The notes under the pieces are model-generated. The model did no database searches. It was not told where the DNA came from and saw only the letters and a program-made list of their open reading frames with translations. The position numbers and the translations under genes are program-made. DNA of 64,000 nucleotides, from contig NZ_JAGJBY010000001.1 of the NCBI RefSeq assembly GCF_020010905.1, positions 3,058,001 through 3,122,000 of the forward strand, given 5' to 3'. Source of the stretch: Streptomyces acidiscabies. Its GTDB lineage: Bacteria; Actinomycetota; Actinomycetes; Streptomycetales; Streptomycetaceae. Shown here piece after piece: positions 51,871 through 60,464 of this stretch (within the stretch, counting starts at the first letter, position 1; every line of letters begins with the position of its first letter).

Positions 51871-53031
51871 TCAACGCGCAGCCAACACCCCCCGAGTGAC
51901 CTCCAGATCCGCATCCGACGCCAACCCCGCGTGATACAGCCGAATCTCCGTCGCCCCCAGCCCCCGCGCGCGGGCGACATCCGCCGCGAGATCCCCAGGT
52001 CGGCCCCCCATCCCGGAGACGATCCCGAAGTTCGCCGCGATGACCGCCTCCTGGCCGGTCTCCGCGAACGGCGGCAGGAGTTCCGGCCCGCCCGCGCAGG
52101 GGACGACGACGCCGTCCGCGACCGAGAGGATGTGTGCGGGGTCGACGCCCGGGTTCGCTCCTACGTGGTACGTCGCCGGGTCGGCGTGCAGCAGGATCTG
52201 GAAGCCCGCCGGGGCCGCTGCGCGGACGGCGTGAACAGCGGCCTCCTGGAGCGTGCGGGCCCGTTCGTCGCGCCACGCGCGCGTGACGGCGGCGTACGTC
52301 TCGCCGAGGAGCTTCTCGACGCCCGACCAGCTGTTGTCGTCCGGCGCGCCCTTCCACAGCGGCTCCAGAGCCCGGCGTACGGCGGCGGCGAGCGCCTCGG
52401 GGTCGGCGCCGTGCCCGGCGTACCCCTCACGGCAGACGGCGCAGAAGCACAGGGCCATCAAGTACATCCCCGCGTCGCCCAGCGGCACGCCGCCCGTCTT
52501 GTCGTGGGCGTGCAGGTGCTGGAGCCCGTACCAGCCGAGGGACTCCAGCTCGGTGCCGGCGGCGCCGGGGCGTACGGCGGCCTCGGCGGCGAGGTCGATC
52601 AGGTACGCGCGCGTGTCGGGCTGCGCGATGCAGGGCGCCCAGGGGTAGCGGTCGCCGTACGCGTTGACCACGGAGATGGACGGGTGCTCGGCGCCCAGGC
52701 GGGAGTTGTGCGCGAGGACGACCCACGTGTGGATCTCCAGGCCGGCGACGGAGAGGGCCTGCGCGGCCTCTGAGAAGGCCTCTCCGGGGGCCCAGGACCC
52801 GGCGGGGTACGGGCGGAGGGTCCGGCCCTCCCAGCGCGCGTCAGGGCCGTACAGGACCGCCGCGTGCTCGGCGGTGACGATGCGGTGCCGGGGATGACGG
52901 GGCGTCAGGGCGCGTGTCGAGTGGTACGCGGCGGCCAGCGTCACCTGCTCCACACCGAGGGAGGCGATCCGGGCGGGGGCCCCGGGATCGCCGTTGACGT
53001 CCCAGGGGTAGACGAACGTGGACGCCTTCAC
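51871..53031 (-). CDS. uncharacterised protein co-translated with kdgD
   Basis: 386-residue soluble protein with a TIM-barrel look: STFVYPWDVNGDPGAPARIASLG at the start, then GLEIHTWVVLAHNS, GWYGLQHLHAHDKTGG, GFQILLHADPATYHVG and GATEIRLYHAGLAS. A CFCAVCREGY segment with three cysteines near residue 195 may bind metal. His, Asp and Glu residues at strand ends suggest an enzyme, perhaps a sugar hydrolase or lactonase, but the family is not recognised. GTG start overlaps the kdgD stop by four bases, so it belongs to uronate/aldarate metabolism. Confidence 0.75.
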   Translation of the reverse strand: MKASTFVYPWDVNGDPGAPARIASLGVEQVTLAAAYHSTRALTPRHPRHRIVTAEHAAVLYGPDARWEGRTLRPYPAGSWAPGEAFSEAAQALSVAGLEIHTWVVLAHNSRLGAEHPSISVVNAYGDRYPWAPCIAQPDTRAYLIDLAAEAAVRPGAAGTELESLGWYGLQHLHAHDKTGGVPLGDAGMYLMALCFCAVCREGYAGHGADPEALAAAVRRALEPLWKGAPDDNSWSGVEKLLGETYAAVTRAWRDERARTLQEAAVHAVRAAAPAGFQILLHADPATYHVGANPGVDPAHILSVADGVVVPCAGGPELLPPFAETGQEAVIAANFGIVSGMGGRPGDLAADVARARGLGATEIRLYHAGLASDADLEVTRGVLAAR

Positions 53032-53969
53032 TTGCCCTCCTCCAGCAGCGCGTGCCCGCGCTCGATCAACTGCGCGAGCTGCTTCACATGATCCTCGGCC
53101 GGTTCGTGCAACGGCGGCCGGACCTCGCCGACGTCCAGCCCGCGCATGCGCACGGCGGCCTTGACGAGCGAGACGGCGTACCCGCGCCCCTGCGCGCGCA
53201 GTTCGACGTACGGCCGGAAGAACCCGTCGAGCAGACGGTTCACGGTGACGTCGTCGCCCTCACGCAGCGCGCGGTGGAACGCGCCCGCGATCTCGGGCGA
53301 GAAGCAGAACACGGCGGACGAGTACAGCGTGACGCCCAGCGCGCGGTACGCGAGCTGCGTCTGCTCGGCGGTCGGCAGCCCGTTGAAGTACAGGAAGTCG
53401 CCGGGGACCTCACTGCGCACGGCGCTGACGATGCGCTGCATCAGGTCGAGGTCGCCGAGCCCGTCCTTGAGGCCGACGACGCCCTCCGTGCGCGCGAGTT
53501 CGACGACCGTCCCGGGCGTGAACACCGCGTTGTCGCGCTGGTAGACGATCACCGGGAGCGGCGTCGCTGCGGCCACCTCGCGGTAGTGCCGCAACAGCCC
53601 TTCCTGCCCGGCGACGACCAGGTAGGGCGGCAGGACGAGCAGCCCGTCGGCGCCCGCCTCGTGCGCCACACGCGCGTACCGGACGGCGAGCCGCGTCCCG
53701 TACCCCGCGCCCGCGACGACCGGGACGCGCCCGGCGGTCTCCTCGACGGCCGTGCGCACGCACGCCTCGAACTCGTCCAGGTCGAGCGCGTGGAACTCCC
53801 CGGTGCCGCAGCACGCGAAGACGGCCGCCGCACCGGCGTCGACCCCCGCGCGTACGTGCGCGCGGAAGGCGTCGAGGTCGAGGGAGCCGTCCCGGCCGTA
53901 GGCGGTGACGGGGAAGAAGAGGGGCCCGGTGGGGGCGCTCAGACGGTCGGCGAGAGGGGCGGTCGGCAC
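53028..53969 (-). CDS. kdgD: 5-dehydro-4-deoxyglucarate dehydratase
   Basis: 313-residue DHDPS-superfamily enzyme that dehydrates and decarboxylates 5-dehydro-4-deoxyglucarate to 2-oxoglutarate semialdehyde. Family motifs are GPLFFPVTAYGRDGSLD, FACCGTGEFHALD, PVIVYQRDNAVF (Tyr) and GVVGLKDGLGDLDLMQR with the Schiff-base Lys. GTG at 53969 is preferred because AGGGAG lies six bases upstream; GTG at 54014 would add 15 residues without a ribosome site. It is divergent from udh, whose product enters the same pathway. Confidence 0.9.
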   Translation of the reverse strand: MPTAPLADRLSAPTGPLFFPVTAYGRDGSLDLDAFRAHVRAGVDAGAAAVFACCGTGEFHALDLDEFEACVRTAVEETAGRVPVVAGAGYGTRLAVRYARVAHEAGADGLLVLPPYLVVAGQEGLLRHYREVAAATPLPVIVYQRDNAVFTPGTVVELARTEGVVGLKDGLGDLDLMQRIVSAVRSEVPGDFLYFNGLPTAEQTQLAYRALGVTLYSSAVFCFSPEIAGAFHRALREGDDVTVNRLLDGFFRPYVELRAQGRGYAVSLVKAAVRMRGLDVGEVRPPLHEPAEDHVKQLAQLIERGHALLEEGK

Positions 53970-54023
53970 GGGCTCTCCCTGGCGGTCGGGCGACCGCAGA
54001 GGGAACGCGGTCACGCTTCTGAT

Positions 54024-54186
54024 CGACGTACATATTTATGAACACGACCACCCTAAGGAGCCCTGTCGCGGCGGGTCAAGCGCGCGGAGGTGTCCTCGAA
54101 AGCGGAATTCCCGCCTTCGTGCCCCCTTGACGGGACACGGCGGGAAACTTAGCTTGTCCAAGCATGTGAATATTGATCACGCATGC
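54024..54186. promoter_or_regulatory. kdgD-udh divergent control region
   Basis: Two AT-rich islands stand out in this GC-rich stretch. Positions 54024-54045 hold ACATATTTATGAACAC, and 54162-54186 hold GTGAATATTGATCAC (GTGA-N7-TCAC) flanked by GCATG and CATGC. Both are near expected promoter positions, one for each divergent gene, and are candidate regulator sites. Confidence 0.5.
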
Positions 54187-54231
54187 GCCCACGTGCCCGC
54201 GCAATGAACACGCAATCGAGGAGACCCGAGG

Positions 54232-55041
54232 ATGCCCGCTCCGCGCACCGTCCTGCTCACCGGCGCCGCCGGTGGCCTCGGCACCCTGATGCGGGACCTG
54301 CTCCCGGAGTACGGCTACGACCTGCGCTCGCTCGACCTCGTCCCGGTCGACGGGGACCCCGGCGCGATCACCGCCGACCTCACCGACCGCGACGCCCTCA
54401 AAGAAGCCGTACGGGGTGTCGACGCGATCGTCCACCTCGCGGGCATCTCCCTGGAATCCTCGTTCGAGAAAATCCTCAGGGCAAACATCGAGGGCACCTA
54501 CAACCTGTACGAGGCCGCCCGCGCGGAGGGCGTGCGCAGGATCGTCTTCGCCTCCTCGAACCACGTCCTCGGCTACACCCCGCGCCCGCGCGAGGGCGAC
54601 CCGCTGATCCCGGTCGACACACCGCGCCGCCCCGACACGTTCTACGGCCTGTCGAAGTCCTTCGGCGAGGACCTGGCGCAGCTCTACTGGGACCGGCACG
54701 GCCTGGAGACCGTCTCCGTGCGCATCGGCTCCTGCTTCGCCGAACCCACCTCCGTACGGATGCTGTCGATCTGGCTGAGCCCCGCCGACGGCGCCCGCCT
54801 CTTCCACGCCGCGCTGACCGCCGAGAACGTCGGCCACACCGTCGTGCACGGCTCGTCCGCGAACACGCGCCTGTGGTGGGACCTCACCTCCGCGCGGGCG
54901 CTGGGCTACGACCCGCAGGACGACTCCGAGCCGTACGCCGAGAAGCTGATCGCCGAGCAGGGGGAGCTCCAGGAGGGCAACGAGGCGCACGCGTACCTCG
55001 GCGGCGGCTTCGTGACGGACCCGCCGATCTGGCCGTACTGA
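54232..55041 (+). CDS. udh: uronate dehydrogenase (SDR family)
   Basis: 269-residue extended SDR enzyme that oxidises glucuronate or galacturonate with NAD to the aldarolactone. The nucleotide motif is LLTGAAGGLGTLMRD, the acidic cofactor contact is RSLDLVPV, and catalysis uses ASSNHVLGY and TFYGLSKSFGE (Tyr-x3-Lys). The RIGSCFAEPTS segment after it is typical of Udh. GAGGAG and GAGG precede the ATG. With KdgD it covers two steps of oxidative uronate breakdown; aldarate dehydratase and semialdehyde dehydrogenase are not in the window. Confidence 0.9.
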   Translation: MPAPRTVLLTGAAGGLGTLMRDLLPEYGYDLRSLDLVPVDGDPGAITADLTDRDALKEAVRGVDAIVHLAGISLESSFEKILRANIEGTYNLYEAARAEGVRRIVFASSNHVLGYTPRPREGDPLIPVDTPRRPDTFYGLSKSFGEDLAQLYWDRHGLETVSVRIGSCFAEPTSVRMLSIWLSPADGARLFHAALTAENVGHTVVHGSSANTRLWWDLTSARALGYDPQDDSEPYAEKLIAEQGELQEGNEAHAYLGGGFVTDPPIWPY

Positions 55042-55069
55042 CCCCCCCCACGGGATCATGCGGGCGGGC

Positions 55070-55310
55070 ACCGAACGGGCCCGCCCGCAGCCCTTCCGGG
55101 CACCGGCCCTGCCCGAACCGCCCCTGCCGCGCAGGTCCGTGCGGGCACGCGCGCGGCGAAACGGGCCCGAACGGGCCGCATCCGCCGTGTGACGGACCTG
55201 TTCAGCGCCCCACGCCGCCGGTAGAACTTCCCCCGAGAGCCCGAACGGGCCCCGCGACCCCCTGATGGGCCGTCAAGGGCCCTGAGGGGCTGCTGTGGGC
55301 CCGAACGGGC
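55070..55310. repeat. four CCGAACGGGC repeats upstream of DeoR gene
   Basis: CCGAACGGGC occurs at 55071-55080, 55167-55176, 55241-55250 and 55301-55310; the last three extend to the palindrome GCCCG-AA-CGGGC. They fill the udh-DeoR interval, and the final copy lies just before the DeoR ribosome site. Candidate operator array for the DeoR-family protein. Confidence 0.7.
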
Positions 55311-55336
55311 ACCGAGGGTATTCGGAGGTGGTGGAC

Positions 55337-56107
55337 GTGGATCCGAGGACCGCAGAGGAGCGTCAGCGCGAGATCGTCCGCGTCGCCCGCGCCACCGGCT
55401 CCGTGGACGTCACCGCCCTCGCCGCCGACCTGGGCGTCGCCAAGGAGACCGTACGGCGCGACCTGCGCGCCCTGGAGGACCACGGCCTGGTCCGCCGCAC
55501 CCACGGCGGCGCCTACCCCGTCGAGAGCGCCGGCTTCGAGACGACCCTCGCGTTCCGCGCGACCAGCCACCTCCCCGAGAAACGCCGCATCGCCGCCGCC
55601 GCTGCCGGACTCCTCGGCGACGCCGAGACCGTCTTCGTCGACGAGGGCTTCACCCCGCAGCTCATCGCCGAAGCCCTGCCCCGCGACCGCGCACTGACCG
55701 TCGTCACCGCCTCCCTCCCCGTCGCGGGCGCGCTCGCGCAGGATGGCAACATCTCCGTCCTGCTGCTCGGCGGGCGCGTACGCGCGGGGACGCTCGCCAC
55801 CGTCGACCACTGGACGACGAAGATGCTCGCCGGGTTCGTCGTCGACCTCGCCTACCTCGGCGCCAACGGCATCACGCGCGAGCACGGGCTCACCACGCCC
55901 GACCCGGCCGTCGGCGAGGTCAAGGCACAGGCCGTACGCGCCGCGCGCAGGGTCGTCTTCACCGGGGTGCACGCCAAGTTCGGGGCGGTGAGCTTCTGCC
56001 GGTTCGCCGAGGTGGGGGCGGTGGAGACGATCGTGACGAGTACGGCGCTGTCGGCGGGCGAGGCGCATCGGTACTCGCTGATGGGACCGCAGGTCATGCG
56101 GGTGTGA
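55337..56107 (+). CDS. DeoR-family regulator
   Basis: 256-residue sugar-phosphate-type regulator. The DeoR HTH is VDVTALAADLGVAKETVRRDLRALEDHGLVRRTHGG (residues about 18-55). The C-terminal DeoRC domain holds VFVDEGFTPQLIAEAL, GGRVRAGTLATVDHW and AYLGANGITREHGLTT. GTG at 55337 is chosen because GGAGG lies eight bases before it; GTG at 55331 is too close. It precedes a polyol-type importer and dehydrogenase and probably controls them. Confidence 0.92.
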   Translation: MDPRTAEERQREIVRVARATGSVDVTALAADLGVAKETVRRDLRALEDHGLVRRTHGGAYPVESAGFETTLAFRATSHLPEKRRIAAAAAGLLGDAETVFVDEGFTPQLIAEALPRDRALTVVTASLPVAGALAQDGNISVLLLGGRVRAGTLATVDHWTTKMLAGFVVDLAYLGANGITREHGLTTPDPAVGEVKAQAVRAARRVVFTGVHAKFGAVSFCRFAEVGAVETIVTSTALSAGEAHRYSLMGPQVMRV

Positions 56108-56113
56108 AAAACC

Positions 56114-56127
56114 AACTCGGTCGAGTT
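56114..56127. promoter_or_regulatory. palindrome before polyol importer genes
   Basis: AACTCG-GT-CGAGTT, perfect 6-base arms, in the 70-base gap between the DeoR gene and the binding-protein gene. It is a candidate operator, with a TCATACGAAAA stretch as possible promoter sequence after it. Confidence 0.45.
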
Positions 56128-56177
56128 CGGAAAGCCGACTCAGTTCATACGAAAAATCAACCCTTAGGGAGCGTCCC

Positions 56178-57524
56178 ATGCGCATCCCCGGCAAGAGGGC
56201 CGCGCTGTCCGCTGTCACCCTCCTCCTCCTGACCGGCTGCTGGACCGGCGCCGGCGGCTCCGGTTCCGGCGGTGACTCCATCAACGTCCTGATGGTCAAC
56301 AACCCCCAGATGACCGAACTCCAGAAACTCACCCCCGGCCACTTCACCAAGGCGACCGGCATCAAGGTCAACTTCACCGTCCTCCCCGAGAACGACGTCC
56401 GCGACAAGATCAGCCAGGACTTCGCCAACCAGGCCGGCCAGTACGACGTCGCGACCCTCTCCAACTACGAGATCCCCATCTACGCCCGCAACGGCTGGCT
56501 CCACCCCATGGACACCTACCTCGCGAACGACCCGGCGTACGACGAGAAGGACGTCCTCGCCCCGATGCGCGAGTCCCTCACCGGCGACGACGGCAAGCTC
56601 TACGGGCAGCCCTTCTACGGCGAGTCGTCCTTCCTGATGTACCGCAAGGACGTCCTCGCCGCCCACAACCTCACGATGCCCGCCCACCCCACCTGGACCC
56701 AGGTCGCCGACCTCGCCGCGAAGCTCGACGGCGCCGACCCCGGCATGAAGGGCATCTGCCTGCGCGGCCTCCCCGGCTGGGGCGAGGTCATGGCCCCCCT
56801 CACGACCGTCGTCAACACCTTCGGCGGCACCTGGTTCGACAAGGACTGGAAGGCCCGCCTCGACTCCCCGGAGTGGGAGAAGGCCGTCTCGTTCTACGTC
56901 GGCCTCGTCCGCGACCACGGCGAGTCCGGCGCCGCCCAGTCCGGGTTCGCCGAATGCCTCAACAACATGACCCAGGGCAAGACCGCCATGTGGTACGACG
57001 CCACCTCGGCGGCCGGCTCCCTGGAGGCCGACGGCTCCCCGGTGAAGGGAAAGATCGGCTACGCCCCCGCCCCCGTCGAGAAGACCGACGCCTCCGGCTG
57101 GCTCTACACCTGGGCCTGGGGCATGGAGAAGGCGTCCCACAACGCCGACAAAGCCTGGAAGTTCATCTCCTGGGCGTCCGGCAAACAGTACGAGCAGCTC
57201 GTCGGCGAACAGATCGGCTGGGCCAACGTCCCGGCGGGCAAACGCGGTTCGACGTACGCCTACCCCCAGTACCGCCAATCCGCCGCCGCCTTCCAGGAGA
57301 TGACCCGCGCGGCCATCGAGGCGGCCAGCCCGAACGACCCCGGCGTCCAGCAACGCCCCGCGCCCGGCATCCAGTTCGTCGGCATCCCCGAATTCACCGA
57401 CCTGGGCACCAAGGTCTCGCAGGAGATCAGCGCGGCGATCGCGGGCCGCCAGTCCGTCGACTCGGCGCTGCGCAAGGCCCAGCGGCTCGCCGAACAGGTC
57501 TCCGAGGAGTACGAGGGACGATGA
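56178..57524 (+). CDS. polyol-type ABC transporter substrate-binding lipoprotein
   Basis: 448-residue cluster B binding protein. Signal peptide with lipobox LLLLTGC (lipidated Cys21), then a Gly/Ser linker. The mature protein carries VLPENDVRDKISQDFANQAGQYDV, YGQPFYGESSFLMYRKDV and the C-terminal GWANVPAGKRGSTYA, features of sorbitol/mannitol-type binding proteins. ATG at 56178; the stop overlaps the next ATG. Likely function is capture of a sugar alcohol in concert with the downstream dehydrogenase. Confidence 0.92.
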   Translation: MRIPGKRAALSAVTLLLLTGCWTGAGGSGSGGDSINVLMVNNPQMTELQKLTPGHFTKATGIKVNFTVLPENDVRDKISQDFANQAGQYDVATLSNYEIPIYARNGWLHPMDTYLANDPAYDEKDVLAPMRESLTGDDGKLYGQPFYGESSFLMYRKDVLAAHNLTMPAHPTWTQVADLAAKLDGADPGMKGICLRGLPGWGEVMAPLTTVVNTFGGTWFDKDWKARLDSPEWEKAVSFYVGLVRDHGESGAAQSGFAECLNNMTQGKTAMWYDATSAAGSLEADGSPVKGKIGYAPAPVEKTDASGWLYTWAWGMEKASHNADKAWKFISWASGKQYEQLVGEQIGWANVPAGKRGSTYAYPQYRQSAAAFQEMTRAAIEAASPNDPGVQQRPAPGIQFVGIPEFTDLGTKVSQEISAAIAGRQSVDSALRKAQRLAEQVSEEYEGR

Positions 57525-58447
57525 CCGCCACAACTGTGCTGAGCACGAAGCCGGTTCGCGTACGGAACGCCTCCCGCATGAGGGCCTGGGCCACCCGCGC
57601 GCCGCTGCTCCCCGCCCTGGTCTTCATGATCGTCGTCACCCAACTGCCGTTCGTGGCGACCGTGGTGATCTCCTTCTTCGACTGGAACGCCCTCTACCCC
57701 GACGCCCGCCACTTCACCGGCTTCGACAACTACCAGCAGGTCCTGACCGATTCGGACCTCCGCCACTCCGTGTGGACAACCGTCCTGCTGACAGCGGCTG
57801 TTGTGATGGCCAGCCTCCTTCTCGGCCTCGCGCTGGCCCTGTTGCTCGACCGCCGCTTCAGGGGCCGGGGCGTCGTCCGCACCCTGCTCATCGCGCCGTT
57901 CCTGGTCGTGCCGGTGGCCGCCGCGCTGCTGTGGAAGCACGTCCTCTACAACCCCGAATACGGCCTGCTGAACGGCCTGTTGCACTACGTCGGCGGCCCT
58001 CAACCCGACTGGATCTCGAACACCCCGCTGCTCGCCGTAGAGGCCGCGCTCGTGTGGCAGTGGACGCCGTTCATGATGCTGATCCTGCTCGCCGGGCTCC
58101 AGAGCCGCGACCGCGAACAGATCGAGGCCGCCCGCGTCGACGGCGCCGGGGACTGGCAGGTGTTCCGGCATCTCACGCTGCCGCACCTGCGCCGCTACCT
58201 CGAACTCGGCGCGCTGCTCGGCTCGATCTACATCGTGCAGAACTTCGACGCCGTCTTCACCATCACCTCCGGCGGCCTCGGCACCGCCAACCTCCCCTAC
58301 ACCGTGTACCAGAGCTTCTACCAGGCCCACGAGAACGGGCTCGCCTCGGCCGCCGGTGTCCTCGTCGTCATCGGCTCGCTGATCATCGCCACGCTCGCGC
58401 TGCGCGTGGTGTCGTCCCTGTTCCGCGAGGAGGTGTCGCGCGCGTGA
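57521..58447 (+). CDS. polyol-type ABC transporter permease 1
   Basis: 308-residue inner-membrane subunit with six spans, the first being LLPALVFMIVVTQLPFVATVV. EAA loop REQIEAARVDGAGDWQVFRHLTLPHL near residue 203. ATG at 57521 overlaps the binding-protein stop by four bases, and its own stop overlaps the next GTG by four bases. MsiK-dependent energising is inferred because no ATPase gene accompanies the operon. Confidence 0.94.
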   Translation: MTATTVLSTKPVRVRNASRMRAWATRAPLLPALVFMIVVTQLPFVATVVISFFDWNALYPDARHFTGFDNYQQVLTDSDLRHSVWTTVLLTAAVVMASLLLGLALALLLDRRFRGRGVVRTLLIAPFLVVPVAAALLWKHVLYNPEYGLLNGLLHYVGGPQPDWISNTPLLAVEAALVWQWTPFMMLILLAGLQSRDREQIEAARVDGAGDWQVFRHLTLPHLRRYLELGALLGSIYIVQNFDAVFTITSGGLGTANLPYTVYQSFYQAHENGLASAAGVLVVIGSLIIATLALRVVSSLFREEVSRA

Positions 58448-59268
58448 ACGCCGTACGCAGCAAGGGACTCGGGCTTCTCGCCTGGGTCCTCGGGATCATG
58501 TTCTTCCTGCCGATCGCGTGGATGGCGCTGACGTCGTTCCACTCCGAGAGCGACGCGGCGACCAACCCGCCTTCCTTCACCGCCGCGTTGACGCTCGACG
58601 GCTACCGCGACTTCTTCGGCGTCGGCGGCGGGGCGAGCCCTTGGCCCTCGCTGATCAACTCGGCGGTGGCGTCGGTGAGTTCGACGCTGCTGGTGCTCCT
58701 GCTCACACTGCCCGCCGCGTACGCGCTGTCGATCCGGCGGGTGCGCAAGTGGACCGACGTCCTGTTCTTCTTCCTGTCGACGAAGATGCTGCCGGTCGTC
58801 GCCGGGCTGCTGCCCATCTACCTGTTCGCCAAGAACACCGAACTGCTGGACAACATCTGGCTGTTGGTCCTGCTCTACACGTCCATGAACCTGCCGATCG
58901 CCGTGTGGATGATGCAGTCGTTCCTGTCCGAGGTGCCGGTCGCGGTGATCGAGGCCGCCCGGGTCGACGGGGCGCGGCTGCCGACGGTGCTGCTGCGGGT
59001 CGTCGCGCCGATCGCGCTGCCCGGGATCGCGGCAACCGCCTTGATCTGCTTCATCTTCAGCTGGAACGAGCTGCTGTTCGCGCGGGTGCTGACCGGGGTC
59101 GTCGCCGAGACCGCGCCCGTCTTCCTCACCGGGTTCATCACCAGCCAGGGGCTGTTCCTCGCGAAGGTGTGCGCCGCGTCGCTCGTCATCTCGCTGCCGG
59201 TGCTGGCGGCGGGGTTCGCGGCGCAGGACAAGCTTGTCCAGGGGCTGTCGCTGGGGGCCGTCAAGTGA
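58444..59268 (+). CDS. polyol-type ABC transporter permease 2
   Basis: 274-residue second permease with six spans (GLGLLAWVLGIMFFLPIAWM first) and EAA loop VAVIEAARVDGARLPTVLLRVVAPIALP near residue 175. The SWNELLFARVLTG segment is typical of the MalG side in polyol importers. GTG start, translationally coupled to permease 1. The dehydrogenase gene follows after 31 bases. Confidence 0.94.
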   Translation: MNAVRSKGLGLLAWVLGIMFFLPIAWMALTSFHSESDAATNPPSFTAALTLDGYRDFFGVGGGASPWPSLINSAVASVSSTLLVLLLTLPAAYALSIRRVRKWTDVLFFFLSTKMLPVVAGLLPIYLFAKNTELLDNIWLLVLLYTSMNLPIAVWMMQSFLSEVPVAVIEAARVDGARLPTVLLRVVAPIALPGIAATALICFIFSWNELLFARVLTGVVAETAPVFLTGFITSQGLFLAKVCAASLVISLPVLAAGFAAQDKLVQGLSLGAVK

Positions 59269-59299
59269 ACGCTCGTGCAACGGAGTTGGGAGACCCGCT

Positions 59300-60292
59300 A
59301 TGAAGGCCGCCGTCATCGAGTCCGTGGGCCGCGCCGTCGTCACCGAGGTCCCCGACCCGACACCAGGACCCCGCGAGGTCGTCGTGGAGGTCGCCGCCTG
59401 CGGCCTGTGCGGCACCGATCTGCACATCCTCCAGGGCGAGTTCGCGCCCAGCCTGCCGATCGTGCCGGGCCACGAGTTCGCGGGCGAGATCGTCGAAACC
59501 GGCTCCCAGGTCACCGAGTTGGCGATCGGCGACCGGGTCGCCGTGGACCCCTCCCTGTACTGCCACGAGTGCGCGTACTGCCGTACCGGCCACAACAACC
59601 TCTGCGAACGCTGGGCCGCGATCGGCGTCACCACGGCCGGGGGAGCGGCCCGCTACGCCCTCGCCCCGGCCGCCAACTGCGTACGCCTGCCGGACCATGT
59701 ACGCACCCAGGACGCGGCGCTCGTGGAGCCGCTGTCCTGCGCGGTACGCGGGTACGACGTGCTCCGGGCCCGCCTCGGCGCGCACGTCCTGATCTACGGC
59801 TCCGGGACGATGGGGCTGATGATGCTGGAGCTGGCCAAGCGGACGGGCGCGGCGAGCGTGGACGTCGTCGATGTCAACCCGGCGCGGCTGGAGACGGCGA
59901 GGCTGCTCGGCGTCGCCAAGGCAGCCGAAAACGCTGATGAGTTGGAGCGTCCCCAGGGCTGGGACATCGTGGTCGACGCGACCGGCAACGCGGCGGCGAT
60001 CCAGGACGGGCTGGAGCGGGTCGCGAAGGCGGGCACGTTCCTCCAGTTCGGCGTCGCCGACTACGCGACGCGGGTCACCGTCGACCCGTACCGCATCTAC
60101 AACCAGGAGATCACCATCACCGGTTCGATGGCCGTCCTGCACAGCTTCGAGCGGGCGGCGGAGCTGTTCGCGGGCGGGGTGCTCGACCCGGACGTGTTCA
60201 TCAGCGACCGGCTGCCGCTGGAGCGGTACCCGCAGGCGCTGGAGCAGTTCGCGAAGGGTGTGGGGCGCAAGGTCGTCGTGGTGCCCCGGTAG
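59300..60292 (+). CDS. zinc-dependent alcohol/polyol dehydrogenase
   Basis: 330-residue medium-chain dehydrogenase. Catalytic zinc ligands are in ACGLCGTDLH and PGHEFAGEI. The structural zinc lobe is CHECAYCRTGHNNLC with four Cys, and the cofactor motif is VLIYGSGTMGLMMLE followed by acidic VDVNP, which favours NAD. It probably oxidises the sugar alcohol brought in by the linked importer to the ketose. ATG at 59300 follows GGGAGA. Last gene before a T-rich terminator-like hairpin. Confidence 0.92.
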   Translation: MKAAVIESVGRAVVTEVPDPTPGPREVVVEVAACGLCGTDLHILQGEFAPSLPIVPGHEFAGEIVETGSQVTELAIGDRVAVDPSLYCHECAYCRTGHNNLCERWAAIGVTTAGGAARYALAPAANCVRLPDHVRTQDAALVEPLSCAVRGYDVLRARLGAHVLIYGSGTMGLMMLELAKRTGAASVDVVDVNPARLETARLLGVAKAAENADELERPQGWDIVVDATGNAAAIQDGLERVAKAGTFLQFGVADYATRVTVDPYRIYNQEITITGSMAVLHSFERAAELFAGGVLDPDVFISDRLPLERYPQALEQFAKGVGRKVVVVPR

Positions 60293-60389
60293 AGGTTCAG
60301 CAGGCGCCATTCCCTTTCGGGCCGCACCGTGTGCACCATGAACCGCCAACCGCCGCACGGCTGTTGACACCGTCCCGAACGACTCGCGG

Positions 60390-60417
60390 CAGGGGCGACG
60401 ACGACCTCCCGCCCCTG
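60390..60417. terminator. hairpin with pyrimidine-rich tail before protease gene
   Basis: Eight-base arms CAGGGGCG and CGCCCCTG around a 12-base loop, followed by a long T/C-rich tract (60418-60453). It can terminate the dehydrogenase operon; a TTGACA at 60364-60369 upstream means it could instead lie in the protease leader. Confidence 0.6.
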
Positions 60418-60464
60418 TCCTTGTCTGTCTCCTTTGTCTTCTTCCTTGTCTCTGGGGGGACTTC

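Noticed and set aside
55042..55336. A CRISPR-like array
   Set aside because: The four repeated cores are short, unevenly spaced and palindromic, and no cas gene is nearby; operator or terminator elements are more likely.
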